Part shown: piece by piece, positions 1 through 8,947 of the stretch
How the letters are laid out: every line of letters starts with the position of its first letter
How positions within the stretch are numbered: the first letter of the stretch is position 1
Origin: Chloropicon primus
Lineage: Eukaryota > Chlorophyta > Chloropicophyceae > Chloropicales > Chloropicaceae
DNA length: 64,000 nucleotides
NCBI GenBank assembly: GCA_023205875.1
Contig: CP060758.1
Span: 248,001 to 312,000, forward strand
Reading direction: 5' to 3'
Position numbers and translations under genes: made by a program
Notes under the pieces: generated by a model
What the model saw: only the letters and a program-made list of their open reading frames with translations
What the model was told of the DNA's origin: nothing
Database searches by the model: none

Positions 1-447
1 TCCTCCCCTCCACGAGGAGGCCAAGGTACGTGGATTACAAGATTAAGCGGTTTGAAACGAACGAGACACGTATTCCAAGGACAACACAAAGGTGAGGAAG
101 ACTGCTCCAAGGCGGACGGAAAGGCAGAAGAGAGGGACACCGGGCGACGCTACGTCTCGTGCTCTTTCGAAAGACCCCTCGGTCGAAGTTTTTGAAGCCG
201 GTTTGAGGCGCTGACGACCAGGACTTTTCTTTTTCCGTCGCCTTCTCCTTGTTTTCTGGTCAGCAGAAGAGAACACGAAAGGTGAGCGAGCAAAGGGTCG
301 AGAGCAACACCTCGCACGAGAGCAAAGAGGTCCAAGTCGTACCGTCTTTCCTCTCCTCTGCCCTGAAGACCTGTGGCACTCTCCTCCAACCTCCTTGCTG
401 ACCAACCACCGTGTTGACCACCTCTGTTCATCCCAACCCAAAACCAG
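1..447 (+). promoter_or_regulatory. Upstream region of the metallothionein gene
   Basis: No convincing coding exon is seen here. A strong sense-strand copy of the window's recurrent upstream motif lies at 149-183 (GCTACGTCTCGTGCTCTTTC followed by CCCCTCGG). A much weaker echo (CGTCTTTCC) sits 182 bp further on, near 344. An AAG/GTGAGC at about 281 and CCAG directly before the ATG at 448 would allow a 5' UTR intron ending at the start codon, which is inference only. Confidence 0.45.
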
Positions 448-591
448 ATGCCCTGCCAGACGTCTTGCGAAAGCTGTAAGAACTGCAACAACTGCTCCAA
501 GTGTGCCTGCGACGCCTGCCAGTGCGCCTGCAACTGCCAGTGCCCCTGCCAGTGCTGCGACGGCAAGTGCTCCAAGGGAAGCTGCTGCTAG
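448..591 (+). CDS. Metallothionein-like cysteine-rich protein, 47 aa
   Basis: This small ORF encodes 47 residues, of which 18 are Cys (positions 3, 7, 10, 13, 16, 19, 21, 24, 26, 28, 30, 32, 34, 36, 37, 41, 46, 47). They are arranged as C-X-C and C-X-X-C motifs with CC pairs. There are no aromatic residues, and Lys, Ser, Asn and Gln fill the gaps. This is the classic composition of metallothioneins, cytosolic proteins that bind Zn, Cu or Cd in thiolate clusters. Length and Cys density fit the family. I see no close match to a named class (animal 20-Cys, plant type 1-4 or fungal). The ATG sits directly after CCAG, so a 5' UTR intron could end there. The gene ends 245 bp from the convergent HARE-HTH gene. 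A Cys-rich fragment of a longer spliced protein is the alternative, but the clean start and stop make this unlikely. Confidence 0.85.
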   Translation: MPCQTSCESCKNCNNCSKCACDACQCACNCQCPCQCCDGKCSKGSCC

Positions 592-836
592 TTGCCTTGC
601 CCCTTCTCTGTCGAGGAGGGACACGAGAACCAAACCAAGAAGCACACCGGAAGGAGTTTTCTTTCATGCTTTGAGCATTAAAGCTGTAATGACAACTTCT
701 CTTTAGCGCGTCTAGCCCACCAACCCACCGAACCAAAGCGTGCTCCAAGCCGCCTGCTCCTCGTCCAAGAGAAACCGCCTCCGACGCGCTCCAGGGCAGC
801 AAAGACCACTTGCTCTGCGCAAAGCAAACTCCCACC

Positions 837-2579
837 TCACTCTTCCTCCTTGACCTTGACGATGGAAGGGGCCGTCTTGCTGCGCGTTCTCTTCGACGAC
901 GGACGACGAGGAGCAGCTTTGCAGAGCCCGACCTCTTCCAGGTACTCTCTCTTCACAATGCATTGTTCCTTGTCGCTCAGCTTAAGAGATGCGTCCGCAA
1001 AGATGATCCTCAACGCCTCGTTGTAGTCCGCGATCTCCCTCTTCTTCTCCGGCGACTTGCTGTCATAACGCTGGGCCTCCTGCACTGCGCTGGCGTACTC
1101 CTCCTCCGTCATCAGGCCGGACTCGAGAGCCTCTCTCAAATCCAAAGCATAGGGAGAAGGAGAAGGAGATCTCGTCGTCTTCATGTTGTTGTTGTTGGTG
1201 GTGGCGTTGGAATTCTGCTCATTGAGGTTGTCGGCGGTTGATCGATTCAAGTATTCCTTGGCAATGGCATACGTTCCACGTTCAGTGCGAACAAAGCGGG
1301 GGCTCTGTGAACACGCACAACAGACAGTGACCCGCATTATCTCAACATCAGTAGAAAGAGAACCATCTTTCCGCTTGAACACATACAACTTCTTGGCCTG
1401 GATCTTGGCATGGATCTCTCTGTAGTGCAAGCTCCCTCCCGCTTCTTGAAGAACGCGGTAGATGGCATCCCGAAGCGGGGAGGTGCTGACAGCACCTTGA
1501 GTATTGGACCCATTCAAGTATTCCTTGGCAATGGCATACATTCCCAAGGCAGTGCGAACAAAGAGGGGGCTCTGTAAACAAGCAGTCCCGACCCTCTTCT
1601 GCATTACCTTCAGATCAGTATGAACAGAGCCATCTCTCCGCCTGAACACATACAACTTCTTCGCCCGGATCTTGGCATGGATCTCTTCGTAGTGCAAGCT
1701 TCCTCCCGCTTCTTGAAGAACGCGGTAGATGGCATCCCGAAGCGGTGAGGGCCTGACAGCACCTTGAGTATTGGACCCATTCAAGTATTCCTTGGCAATG
1801 GCATACATTCCCAAGGCAGTGCGAACAAAGAGGGGGCTCTGTAAACAAGCAGTCCCGACCCTCTTCTGCATTACCTTCAGATCAGTATGAACAGAGCCAT
1901 CTCTCCGCCTGAACACATACAACTTCTTCGCCCGGATCTTGGCATGGATCTCTTCGTAGTGCAAGCTTCCTCCCGCTTCTTGAAGAACGCGGTAGATGGC
2001 ATCCCGAAGCGGTGAGGGCCTGACAGCAACTTGAGTATTGGACCCATTCAAGGGTTCCTTGGCAATGGCATATCTTGCGTATGCAGTGCGAACAAAGAAG
2101 GGGCTCTTTATACAAGCAGAGTTGACAAGTCTCCGCATACTCTTCGGATCAGTATGAACAGAGCCATCTCTCCGCTTGAACACATATAGCTTCTTGGCCC
2201 GGATCCGTGCATGGATCTCTTTGACCTGCAAGCTCTTTCCCGCATCTTGAAGAACGAGATAGATGGCATCCACAAGAGTTCTCTTTCCATTCCTAGTCTT
2301 GCTAGGACGTGCGTTGCCTCTCATCATAGTCACCTCTGCTGGCTCAGGCTGAAAAGACGAACCCGCACCACCACTATCCTCCTCACTGTCACTCTCCTCT
2401 TCGATGATCGTCGTAGAGCCCGTCACGAAGCTCGCCAAACACTCTCCGTCCACGTCCATGTCCATGGCACCTGGGGGCAACCCTCCCTTGTCGTCACCAC
2501 CGTCGGCGGCCCTCGCCGCGATCATCGCCGCCGTCGACCTGGTGCGTGTCCAGCGTCTCTGTCTCGTGGGACGCCTCAT
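837..2579 (-). CDS. Protein with four tandem HARE-HTH-like winged-helix repeats, 580 aa
   Basis: An acidic N-terminal segment (EEESDSEED near residues 60-68) precedes four tandem units of 89 residues starting near residues 102, 191, 280 and 369. Each contains L-x-DAIYRVLQEAG-x-SLHYEEIHAKI, then KKLYVF-R-DGSVHTD and YAIAKEYLN. This resembles the HARE-HTH fold (HB1, ASXL, restriction-endonuclease HTH), a winged helix proposed to read DNA or chromatin state. Repeats 2 and 3 are almost identical in protein and DNA (267-bp period), so duplication was recent or is being homogenised. Repeats 1 and 4 are diverged. A basic tail (KRTRSKTAPS) may be a nuclear signal. The start at 2579 was chosen because the preceding ten residues look like UTR. 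An in-frame ATG exists at 2609. A nuclear DNA- or chromatin-binding role is inferred and no exact orthologue is recognised. Confidence 0.75.
   Translation of the reverse strand: MRRPTRQRRWTRTRSTAAMIAARAADGGDDKGGLPPGAMDMDVDGECLASFVTGSTTIIEEESDSEEDSGGAGSSFQPEPAEVTMMRGNARPSKTRNGKRTLVDAIYLVLQDAGKSLQVKEIHARIRAKKLYVFKRRDGSVHTDPKSMRRLVNSACIKSPFFVRTAYARYAIAKEPLNGSNTQVAVRPSPLRDAIYRVLQEAGGSLHYEEIHAKIRAKKLYVFRRRDGSVHTDLKVMQKRVGTACLQSPLFVRTALGMYAIAKEYLNGSNTQGAVRPSPLRDAIYRVLQEAGGSLHYEEIHAKIRAKKLYVFRRRDGSVHTDLKVMQKRVGTACLQSPLFVRTALGMYAIAKEYLNGSNTQGAVSTSPLRDAIYRVLQEAGGSLHYREIHAKIQAKKLYVFKRKDGSLSTDVEIMRVTVCCACSQSPRFVRTERGTYAIAKEYLNRSTADNLNEQNSNATTNNNNMKTTRSPSPSPYALDLREALESGLMTEEEYASAVQEAQRYDSKSPEKKREIADYNEALRIIFADASLKLSDKEQCIVKREYLEEVGLCKAAPRRPSSKRTRSKTAPSIVKVKEEE
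1348..2150. repeat. Tandem 267-bp coding repeat (HARE-HTH units)
   Basis: About three consecutive 267-bp units (89 codons) are visible. The two inner units are nearly identical at DNA level, including silent positions, while the outer ones are diverged. Confidence 0.8.
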
Positions 2580-3083
2580 GATGAAATACAACACCGCACA
2601 ACACTGCACAGCTCGACGAAGACTGCCCTTCTCTTCCTCTTCACGAACCGAGCCAACAACTCACAAAACAAACTTCGAGGCACACCTCCACTAACGCCTG
2701 TCGTCTCAAAAGAAGGACCACTCTCCTTCTTGCCAAAACCTTCAGCCGAGGTATCAATCGAAAGCCCTTGAGATGCCCTTCCGTTCTTTTAACACCTCCT
2801 CCCCTTCTTCGTCCCCGTCCGTGCACAAAGTCCTCAACAAAAACGCCTTCCCTCTCCCTTGTCGTGCGACGTGCCCGGGCGTTACTTCTCACTCGCGTTT
2901 TCAACTCCTTATCTTCTTCTTCTTCTTCTAGGGTTTTTCGCGCGAGGAAATCCTCAGGAGGAGGGGACTCCTGGCGAACCAGGAGGATGGGGATGGAGGG
3001 AACGAGGGCAAGGGCACAAGAGGGAAGGGGCCAGACAAACTACGATACCAGGAAGGACTCTTGCTTGCTCTCCGCTGCTTTCG
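2580..3083. promoter_or_regulatory. Divergent promoter region between the HARE-HTH and glutamine-synthetase-family genes
   Basis: An antisense-oriented copy of the recurrent motif at 2733-2776 (CCAAAACC, GGTATCAATCGAAAGCCC, TTGAGATG) serves the minus-strand gene. A TCTTCTTCTTCTAG stretch near 2930 looks like a 3' splice site and may end a 5' UTR intron of the plus-strand gene. No separate gene is seen. Confidence 0.5.
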
Positions 3084-4433
3084 ATGGATCAAGAAGGGGA
3101 CGAGGGCATGAAGGGGGCAGGCCAAGCGACGGAGGTGGACTTCTTGCGTTACGAGTTCACGGACTATCACGGAATCTCACGATCAAAGGTGGTGCCAACC
3201 CGGAGGAGCGAGGGGAGGATACGCAGCGAGAAGCTCTTTGTCTATGGCGGTGTGCTTGGGATGACCACCACGAGCGAACCGGTCATGTTGGACGACCTTC
3301 TCGTGGACGGGTGCTGTCGTAACGTGAGGCTCTTGCCACAATGGGAAACGTTCCGAGTGCTTCCCCCGAATGGCAAGTACAAGACGGGGAGGGTTTTGTG
3401 CGAGTTGGGGGACCTTGCCGGCGACGGCTTCCTCAACGCGTACCCCCGAACGATGTGCAGGAGGCTCTTGGGCGAGCTGGAGGACATGGGCTACTCGATC
3501 AAGGGGGCCTTTGAGTACGAGTTCACGCTTGGCAAGATGGAGAATGGCGCCTTCACTCCCTTCTTCAACGACAGGCCCACCTTCTCGACCACGGTTTTCG
3601 CGCACTGTGAGGAGCTCCTTTATGACCTCGACCGGGAGCTTCAAGTGATGGGAATCGAAACGAACACGTTCAATTTAGAGTATGGCAAGGGACAAATCGA
3701 GATCACAATCAAGCCGGTCTTTGGCATTGAGATTGCCGACCAAGCCTTCACCTTTCGAACCACCGTGAAGGAGTTTTTCGCACGGAAAGGCTTGCTCGCC
3801 ACCTTCGTGTGCAGGCCGCTCAAGGATACCAAAGGGGCATCCAACGGAGGCCACTTCAATCATTCCCTGTGGGCGAAGAGCTCCGACTCTCGTAGCGCTT
3901 TCTTCAACGACGGGGAGCTGTCGGTGGTGGCCCACAGGTGGATCTCGGGAATCTTAAAGCATTCCAAGGGGCTTGAAGCCCTGTTTGCGCCGACGCTCTC
4001 CTGTTATAACAGAGTGAAACCCTGGTCATGGGCTCCCGTGAATGCAAGCTGGGGGGGAGAGAACAGGACCGCCGCCGTGCGGACCAAGGTGGACGGGGAG
4101 GACGGGACTTATCTCGAGTGCAGAGCGCCCTCCGCTTCAGCCTCGCCTTATCTGGTTTTGGCCGGAGTGCTGGCCGCTGGTATCAATGGCCTAAGGACGA
4201 CTGGCCCGGTTGAACTCCCACCAGAATCGCAAGCGAGCGCGTATGAAGACGAAACGCTCAAGCTCCCGACCAGTCTAGGCGAAAGCTTGCAAGCCTTGGA
4301 AGAGGATGCGGATTTAGTCCGGTCACTGGGTCCGCGCTTTGTCAAGTGGTTCAAGACCGTCAAGGAACACAAGCTCAGCAAAGATAATGTCGATGAGAAG
4401 CACGTTGACTTGGATGATCTCTCTCTGTTGTGA
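3084..4433 (+). CDS. Glutamine synthetase family protein (class I / lengsin-like), 449 aa
   Basis: Class I glutamine synthetases make glutamine from glutamate, ammonia and ATP. This branch also includes lengsin-like and gamma-glutamylation enzymes. Family landmarks are present: EYEF (144-147, metal-binding Glu pair), EYGKGQIE (199-206), GGHFNHS (255-261, nucleotide/metal His), the NR...ENRTAAVR block (309-333) and YLECRAPSASASPYL (343 onward) in place of the usual E-x-R-x-P-D-x-x-x-N-PYL. Several positions differ from bacterial GlnA, so the substrate is uncertain. The start at 3084 was chosen because similarity begins shortly after it and the 75 upstream codons look like UTR. The stop lies only 26 bp from the convergent DHX37 gene, with AATAAATAAT right after it, so the 3' ends probably overlap. 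Confidence 0.85.
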   Translation: MDQEGDEGMKGAGQATEVDFLRYEFTDYHGISRSKVVPTRRSEGRIRSEKLFVYGGVLGMTTTSEPVMLDDLLVDGCCRNVRLLPQWETFRVLPPNGKYKTGRVLCELGDLAGDGFLNAYPRTMCRRLLGELEDMGYSIKGAFEYEFTLGKMENGAFTPFFNDRPTFSTTVFAHCEELLYDLDRELQVMGIETNTFNLEYGKGQIEITIKPVFGIEIADQAFTFRTTVKEFFARKGLLATFVCRPLKDTKGASNGGHFNHSLWAKSSDSRSAFFNDGELSVVAHRWISGILKHSKGLEALFAPTLSCYNRVKPWSWAPVNASWGGENRTAAVRTKVDGEDGTYLECRAPSASASPYLVLAGVLAAGINGLRTTGPVELPPESQASAYEDETLKLPTSLGESLQALEEDADLVRSLGPRFVKWFKTVKEHKLSKDNVDEKHVDLDDLSLL

Positions 4434-4459
4434 ATAAATAATAAAAAGAATGATATGCG

Positions 4460-7450
4460 TTACACCACGTCGTGGTTGTCGTCGAAAGCGTCTGCGAGTG
4501 CATCGTCAGAGAGCCAGCCTTCCTTCACCTCCGTAACCATTTCCATGTACACCGCCTTTTTGGTCTGAATGAGGTCTCGGAAAACCACGAACGGGCTCTT
4601 GCTGCTCCTCTTACTCCTCACCAGCGTTTTCCCGTACATGTAATTCCTTCTTCCCTGGGCCCTCTTTGCGATCTTGTCTTGCCAGCCGACGCACAGCGCC
4701 CTTCGTATGACCATGGACAGCTGGGTCTTCACTCTCGGAGTCACAGCTTGCAGTCCAAGCCTTCCGCCCGCCTCGCTCACCGCTTTCTTCATGATCTCGT
4801 GCTCCTTCAGGTTGCTGCCTTCGCTGCTGTCCACCCTCGTCGCACAGATGCTGGCCAGCTGCCTCTTCAGCTGAAGGACGTCCCTGATGATTGTGGGGTG
4901 CAAGCCATTTCTCTGGCAGAAGGCCCGCAGGTTGTAAGAGTTCGTGGCCGCTTCCTCCTCGTACGCTCTCAGAACTTCCAGGGAGGCAAACACGTCGCCG
5001 CCGTACCTCTCCACAACCGTCCTCAAATAGTCTTTGCTGAGGCACTCGACCGATTCGCTGGACTCCTTGTTCCCCTTGCTGGCGTCCGGAAGTGGATCAC
5101 TCTTCTCTTGCGCAATGAAATTTTCAAAGCTCAAGATTGCAGCGACTGAGATGGCAGTCTGTAGACACTTGCCCAAGAGCTTTGGGGTCCCGCAATGCAT
5201 CACGGAGGCAACGAGCATCCTCGCGTGCCGCGGATTCACGGGGAACTTGGACAGGAAGCTGCCAAGAGAATTTATTTGCCCACTCTTAGGGTCCACCACA
5301 TCCAGTATTCTCAGGCACTTCTCCGCCTTGGAAAGGCTGCTGGGGTTGGGCTGGGTCGGAAAGGGGAAGCTCTCCGGCTTGTCCACGCCGATGGACTTGA
5401 GCTGCAGCACCACCGCTTCCAACGGCGTGTTCCTGATGTCTGGCACAGAGTACTGGGGGAAGTTGTCGTTGAAGAAAGCCGAGCTGAACAGGCGGTAACA
5501 GTGCCCAGGGCCCGTACGCCCCGCTCTTCCAGCCCTCTGAGTGGCGGACGACTTGGAGACCCAAGCAACCTCAAACTGGGTCAATCCAGAATCAACGCTC
5601 TTCACCGTCTTCTGCTTGGATCTTCCAGTGTCAACGACGTAACGAATTCCAGGAATTGTGATCGACGTCTCCGCCACATTCGTTGCGATGATGATGAGCC
5701 TGCTGTTTGCCGGAGGCTTCATGAAGGCCCTTCCCTGCGCCTCCCGCCCCAGCTTTGCATACAGGGGGACCACGATTGCATCTAGCCTCACATCTTTGCC
5801 CCTTCCTTCTTCCTCGTCCCCCTTGCCCGCGATTGTCCCCGGGAGCTCTTCTCGGTCCTCCTCCTCCGACTCGTCGTCATCCGATCTGTCTGCTTCCTCT
5901 TCGTCAAGATCAGAATCTTCCTCGTCACTCGAGAAATCCTCGGCGGCGTCTCCGTCAAAGGGGTTCAGGTCCCCCCCCTCCTCCTCGTCCTCCTCCTCGT
6001 CCTGACCGCTCTGTGCCGGGGCGGGCAGTTCCGCTCCTCGGCCCAGCCGCTTTTGTAGCCTCTTTGTCAGGTACATCACTTCTCTCTGCCCCGTGACGAA
6101 CACGAGAATGCCGCCGTTTGGCAGCTTTCGGTGGATGGCAACAACTTTCTTGTACGCCACGTCCAGGTAGCTGTGCATCTCAGTCTTGCGGCTAAAGTGA
6201 ATGGTCACTGGGAAGCGTTTCACGGGGATACTGATGACAGGAGGGGGTTCCCTGAACAGCCTCCTGTTCTCCACGAACTCCTTGGAGGACAAGGTCGCGC
6301 TCATGATCAGAAGCTTGAGCTCTTCGATCCCCGATCCCGGGTTTGAGGCCAGCTTCGCCCTCAAGGGGATGATCCTCGTCAGGAATCCGAGAATGACGTC
6401 CGTGTTCATGTTCCTCTCGTGAACCTCATCAAGGACGATGACGCTGTACTTTCTCAAGAGGGCGTCCTCTTGCAGCTCTCGCATCAATATTCCGTCCGTC
6501 ATGAACTTGAGCGCCGTTCTGCTTCCCATTCGTTTGTTGTGTCTCACCTGGTACCCGACGATGTCCCCAAGCTTGGTGTCCAGCTCCTGAGCCACCCTCT
6601 CAGCAGTGGAAGAGGCCGCGATTCTCCTGGGCTGGGTTATTCCCACCTGCCCCTTCGTCCTCTTGGTGCCGTATCCGGCCTCGTACAAAAATTGTGGAAT
6701 CTGCGTCGTCTTTCCGCTTCCCGTCTCTCCGCAGATCAAAACCGTGGCGTTGTAGTTCACCGCTTCCATGATCTCTTGCTCCATGGCGCAGATCGGCAGG
6801 GCCGTCCGCGAGTTCTCGATATCTTCCTTCCTCGTCACGTGGACCACGTAGTCCCCGGACCTCACGCTCTCCGCCTTCTTGCGCAACTCCTCCTCAAGCG
6901 TCGGTGCTCTTGGTACTCGCCGCTCAGGCTGCGGGTCCGTTTCCGCTCCGCCGTCATCCTCCCTCGCCTTGTCCACAGCGGCAGGCTTCGAGCTCGTCCC
7001 GGCACTTTTGTTCACCGTCTGCCGTCGGTCCTCCTCCCCTCGGCTTGGCCTCGAGGCCGGAGTCGCTTTTCCGGGCTTGCCCTTCCGAGGCTCGTCCCCG
7101 CCGACACCACCTGCAGTCCTTCCACCACCGACGGTCGCTCCCGGCACGAACAAGTCTTCTATGCCGCAAACGTCCCCGTTCCTCTCCCTTGGCGCGACGC
7201 TTGGGCCACCATTTGCCCCATTCCGGTCGCAGTCCGGTCCCCCTGCCCCCACCGCCTCCCCCTCCCTCTTGCTCGGTTCCTGCTTGCTGCCGTGCTTCCT
7301 CTCCCTCACGAGGTTCTTGTCCCAGCTCTGGAGATCCCGCGTCGATATCTGGTACTTGGCCAGGGTCTCCAACGCTCTGGAGGTCCTCGCTCTCTTCTCC
7401 TTCTTCGCCAGCGCCGCTAGCTCCTTCCTCCTCTTGCTCGACTTGCCCAT
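4460..7450 (-). CDS. DHX37: DEAH-family RNA helicase, DHX37/Dhr1 (Ecm16) type, 996 aa
   Basis: Dhr1/DHX37 releases U3 snoRNA from pre-ribosomes during small-subunit assembly in the nucleolus. The order fits: a Lys/Arg-rich N-terminus with a conserved-looking LETLAKYQI segment, Walker A GETGSGKTTQ (near residue 245), motif II DEVH (near 343, a variant of DEAH), motif III SAT, a long acidic insert rich in E/D/S (near 480-560, typical of Dhr1), motif VI QRAGRAGRTGPG, then helicase-associated winged-helix and OB regions. MGKSSKRRKELA is taken as the start (7450). An upstream in-frame ATG at 7513 adds 21 residues unlike the family. Two copies of the recurrent motif lie just upstream. Assignment to Dhr1 rather than another DEAH helicase rests on the N-terminus and acidic insert. 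Confidence 0.88.
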   Translation of the reverse strand: MGKSSKRRKELAALAKKEKRARTSRALETLAKYQISTRDLQSWDKNLVRERKHGSKQEPSKREGEAVGAGGPDCDRNGANGGPSVAPRERNGDVCGIEDLFVPGATVGGGRTAGGVGGDEPRKGKPGKATPASRPSRGEEDRRQTVNKSAGTSSKPAAVDKAREDDGGAETDPQPERRVPRAPTLEEELRKKAESVRSGDYVVHVTRKEDIENSRTALPICAMEQEIMEAVNYNATVLICGETGSGKTTQIPQFLYEAGYGTKRTKGQVGITQPRRIAASSTAERVAQELDTKLGDIVGYQVRHNKRMGSRTALKFMTDGILMRELQEDALLRKYSVIVLDEVHERNMNTDVILGFLTRIIPLRAKLASNPGSGIEELKLLIMSATLSSKEFVENRRLFREPPPVISIPVKRFPVTIHFSRKTEMHSYLDVAYKKVVAIHRKLPNGGILVFVTGQREVMYLTKRLQKRLGRGAELPAPAQSGQDEEEDEEEGGDLNPFDGDAAEDFSSDEEDSDLDEEEADRSDDDESEEEDREELPGTIAGKGDEEEGRGKDVRLDAIVVPLYAKLGREAQGRAFMKPPANSRLIIIATNVAETSITIPGIRYVVDTGRSKQKTVKSVDSGLTQFEVAWVSKSSATQRAGRAGRTGPGHCYRLFSSAFFNDNFPQYSVPDIRNTPLEAVVLQLKSIGVDKPESFPFPTQPNPSSLSKAEKCLRILDVVDPKSGQINSLGSFLSKFPVNPRHARMLVASVMHCGTPKLLGKCLQTAISVAAILSFENFIAQEKSDPLPDASKGNKESSESVECLSKDYLRTVVERYGGDVFASLEVLRAYEEEAATNSYNLRAFCQRNGLHPTIIRDVLQLKRQLASICATRVDSSEGSNLKEHEIMKKAVSEAGGRLGLQAVTPRVKTQLSMVIRRALCVGWQDKIAKRAQGRRNYMYGKTLVRSKRSSKSPFVVFRDLIQTKKAVYMEMVTEVKEGWLSDDALADAFDDNHDVV

Positions 7451-7505
7451 GGCGTCACAACGCGCATCGACCGTGCCCTCTCGCGAACCCAATTCAGGCA
7501 AACTC

Positions 7506-7534
7506 GGTGTCAATGGAAAGATCTCGAGACGAAG
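7506..7534 (-). promoter_or_regulatory. Recurrent upstream motif, DHX37 copy 1
   Basis: The plus strand reads GGTGTCAATGGAAAGATC then TCGAGACGAAG, so the motif is in the usual orientation relative to the minus-strand gene, about 60 bp from its ATG. A second copy starts 182 bp further upstream. Confidence 0.6.
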
Positions 7535-7670
7535 GTTTCATCCCCGTGATCCACCGTATCGATTGCACCGCTCCCTTTCCCTCCTCGGCACGAGAAGGTT
7601 CCTCTTCCCTCGCCAGCAGCAGAGCACCCACTCAGCACCTCCCCTCGGTCCTCCTCGCTCGGTCCTCCCG

Positions 7671-7718
7671 TCAAATTCTTCGAGTGAGGGCTCTTCGGAA
7701 AGATCTCGAGACGAAGTT
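7671..7718 (-). promoter_or_regulatory. Recurrent upstream motif, DHX37 copy 2
   Basis: The plus strand reads TCAAATTCTTCGAGTGAGGG, CTCTTCGGAAAGATC, TCGAGACGAAG. This matches the copy near 35592 over its whole length. Confidence 0.65.
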
Positions 7719-8344
7719 TCGTCCTGTCGTCCTGGCGCGCTCCCTTACTCTCTCCCTTGCCCTCCTCTCCCCCTCCTCCTCGTCTCTTCCGGCTCTCCCC
7801 CTTGGACGAGCAAAGCGATCGCAAGGAGTTTGGATAAGAGACTCAGAGAGGCGGTGGTGTCTAATCGCGTCGTCGAGGAGGAGCGAGCGACGAGGAAGGG
7901 AAGGGAAAGTGAGGAGAGTGGCTAGACACGGTGATACGTCTCACGATCTTTCGATCGACTCCTTGAACGAAGGATTTGGTTCACTGGAGAAGATTTGGCA
8001 ACGAGAAGAACGTTTTTCGTGTCAGATTTTGCCTCATCTGAAGGTGTGTTCGAGGAGACGCAGAGGGCGAGGAAAGCGGCGAGAGGGGAAGGAGAAGCAC
8101 CAAAGCGAAAGTTCATCTCTTCCTCTTTCGATTGGTGGGTCGCTTGACCGGTTTGGCTGGCCGGAGGCGAAGTGTTTTGGAAGGAATGAGGATGATGAGG
8201 TTGGGATGGAGAGGACCTGCTGGGTTGATGAAGGTGGGAGTGCGAGGGAGCGGAGGGCAAGGCGTGGGGACGAGGAGGTGCCCGAGGCACGAGGGGACCT
8301 TCCGATGTAACGTGTTCGACTCCGAGGCTGCGCAAGATTGTCGA
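7719..8344. promoter_or_regulatory. Divergent intergenic region with two motif copies facing the 8345 gene
   Basis: Sense copies occur at 7933-7979 (GATACGTCTCACGATCTTTC, GATCGACTCCTTG, GGATTTGG) and 8108-8157 (TCATCTCTTCCTCTTTCG, ATTGGTGGGTCGCTTGACC, GGTTTGG). Their TTTC anchors are 177 bp apart. The open frames crossing this stretch show biased, low-information translations and are judged non-coding. Confidence 0.55.
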
Positions 8345-8845
8345 ATGGAGGACGCAGAGGCGTACGAGTTCTTCGACTTGGAGAAGGCTGCTTCTGCTCC
8401 TGGTTCGGAGAGCGAGGCCGCGACGACGTCTCGTTCCGTTCACGGCAGCTTCACGGTGCAGGAGCAAGTGGCGAGGAACTTTACGAGGACGCAAAGGTAC
8501 CTTCCTCACGGGGGCCTCGGGTTGTGCCTCATCGTGTGCTGGGCCTACTTCGCGAACAGCAAGAAGCTGGCCACGCTGCAGGAGAGGAAGGCCAAGGAGA
8601 GGAGGGTCCTGGAGGAGAAGAAGGATTGGCTCAAGTCCAGGACTTTGCTGTCCATGTCGCCCCAAGACGAGCAGCAGCAGAAGGTGGATAGCACGGAGTA
8701 TCCCGAGAGTTTGATGGCGGCGGAGGACGACGGGAGTCTGGCGCGTCCGACGGATAAGGTTTACGACAGCTTCCTCAGGGACAGCAAGGCCGATCGAGTC
8801 CTCGCGCCCTCCGAAATCTTCCTGGACGGCGGGGAAGGGTCGTGA
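8345..8845 (+). CDS. Small single-pass membrane protein of unknown function, 166 aa
   Basis: I do not recognise the family. The protein has an acidic, Ser-rich N-terminal part, one hydrophobic segment (GGLGLCLIVCWAYFA, about residues 56-70), then a charged helical stretch (LQERKAKERRVLEEKKDWL) and an acidic tail. The layout resembles small organelle-membrane subunits or tethers, but nothing specific supports that. The start at 8345 was chosen because translation upstream is low-complexity and the recurrent motifs lie in that upstream part. The gene converges with VMA12, 102 bp from stop to stop. Confidence 0.6.
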   Translation: MEDAEAYEFFDLEKAASAPGSESEAATTSRSVHGSFTVQEQVARNFTRTQRYLPHGGLGLCLIVCWAYFANSKKLATLQERKAKERRVLEEKKDWLKSRTLLSMSPQDEQQQKVDSTEYPESLMAAEDDGSLARPTDKVYDSFLRDSKADRVLAPSEIFLDGGEGS

Positions 8846-8947
8846 GACCTCGTGACCGCCTGTAGAGCTCCTTGCTACTGTTGTTGTACACTTAAAAACC
8901 TTATTAATACAAACCTGTTTCTTAAACGACGACGACCAAAGGTTCCC

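Noticed and set aside
43-645. 200-codon and neighbouring minus-strand frames over the metallothionein
   Set aside because: Low-complexity Ala/Val/Leu translation is the antisense of TGC-rich codons; the plus-strand Cys protein explains the sequence.
2859-3083. 75-codon N-terminal extension of the glutamine-synthetase-family gene with a Leu run resembling a signal peptide
   Set aside because: The hydrophobic run comes from CTT/CTC repeats ending in a splice-acceptor-like TAG; family similarity begins after 3084.
6419-7420. Plus-strand open frames opposite DHX37
   Set aside because: Compositionally biased translations without motifs; the helicase motifs lie on the minus strand.
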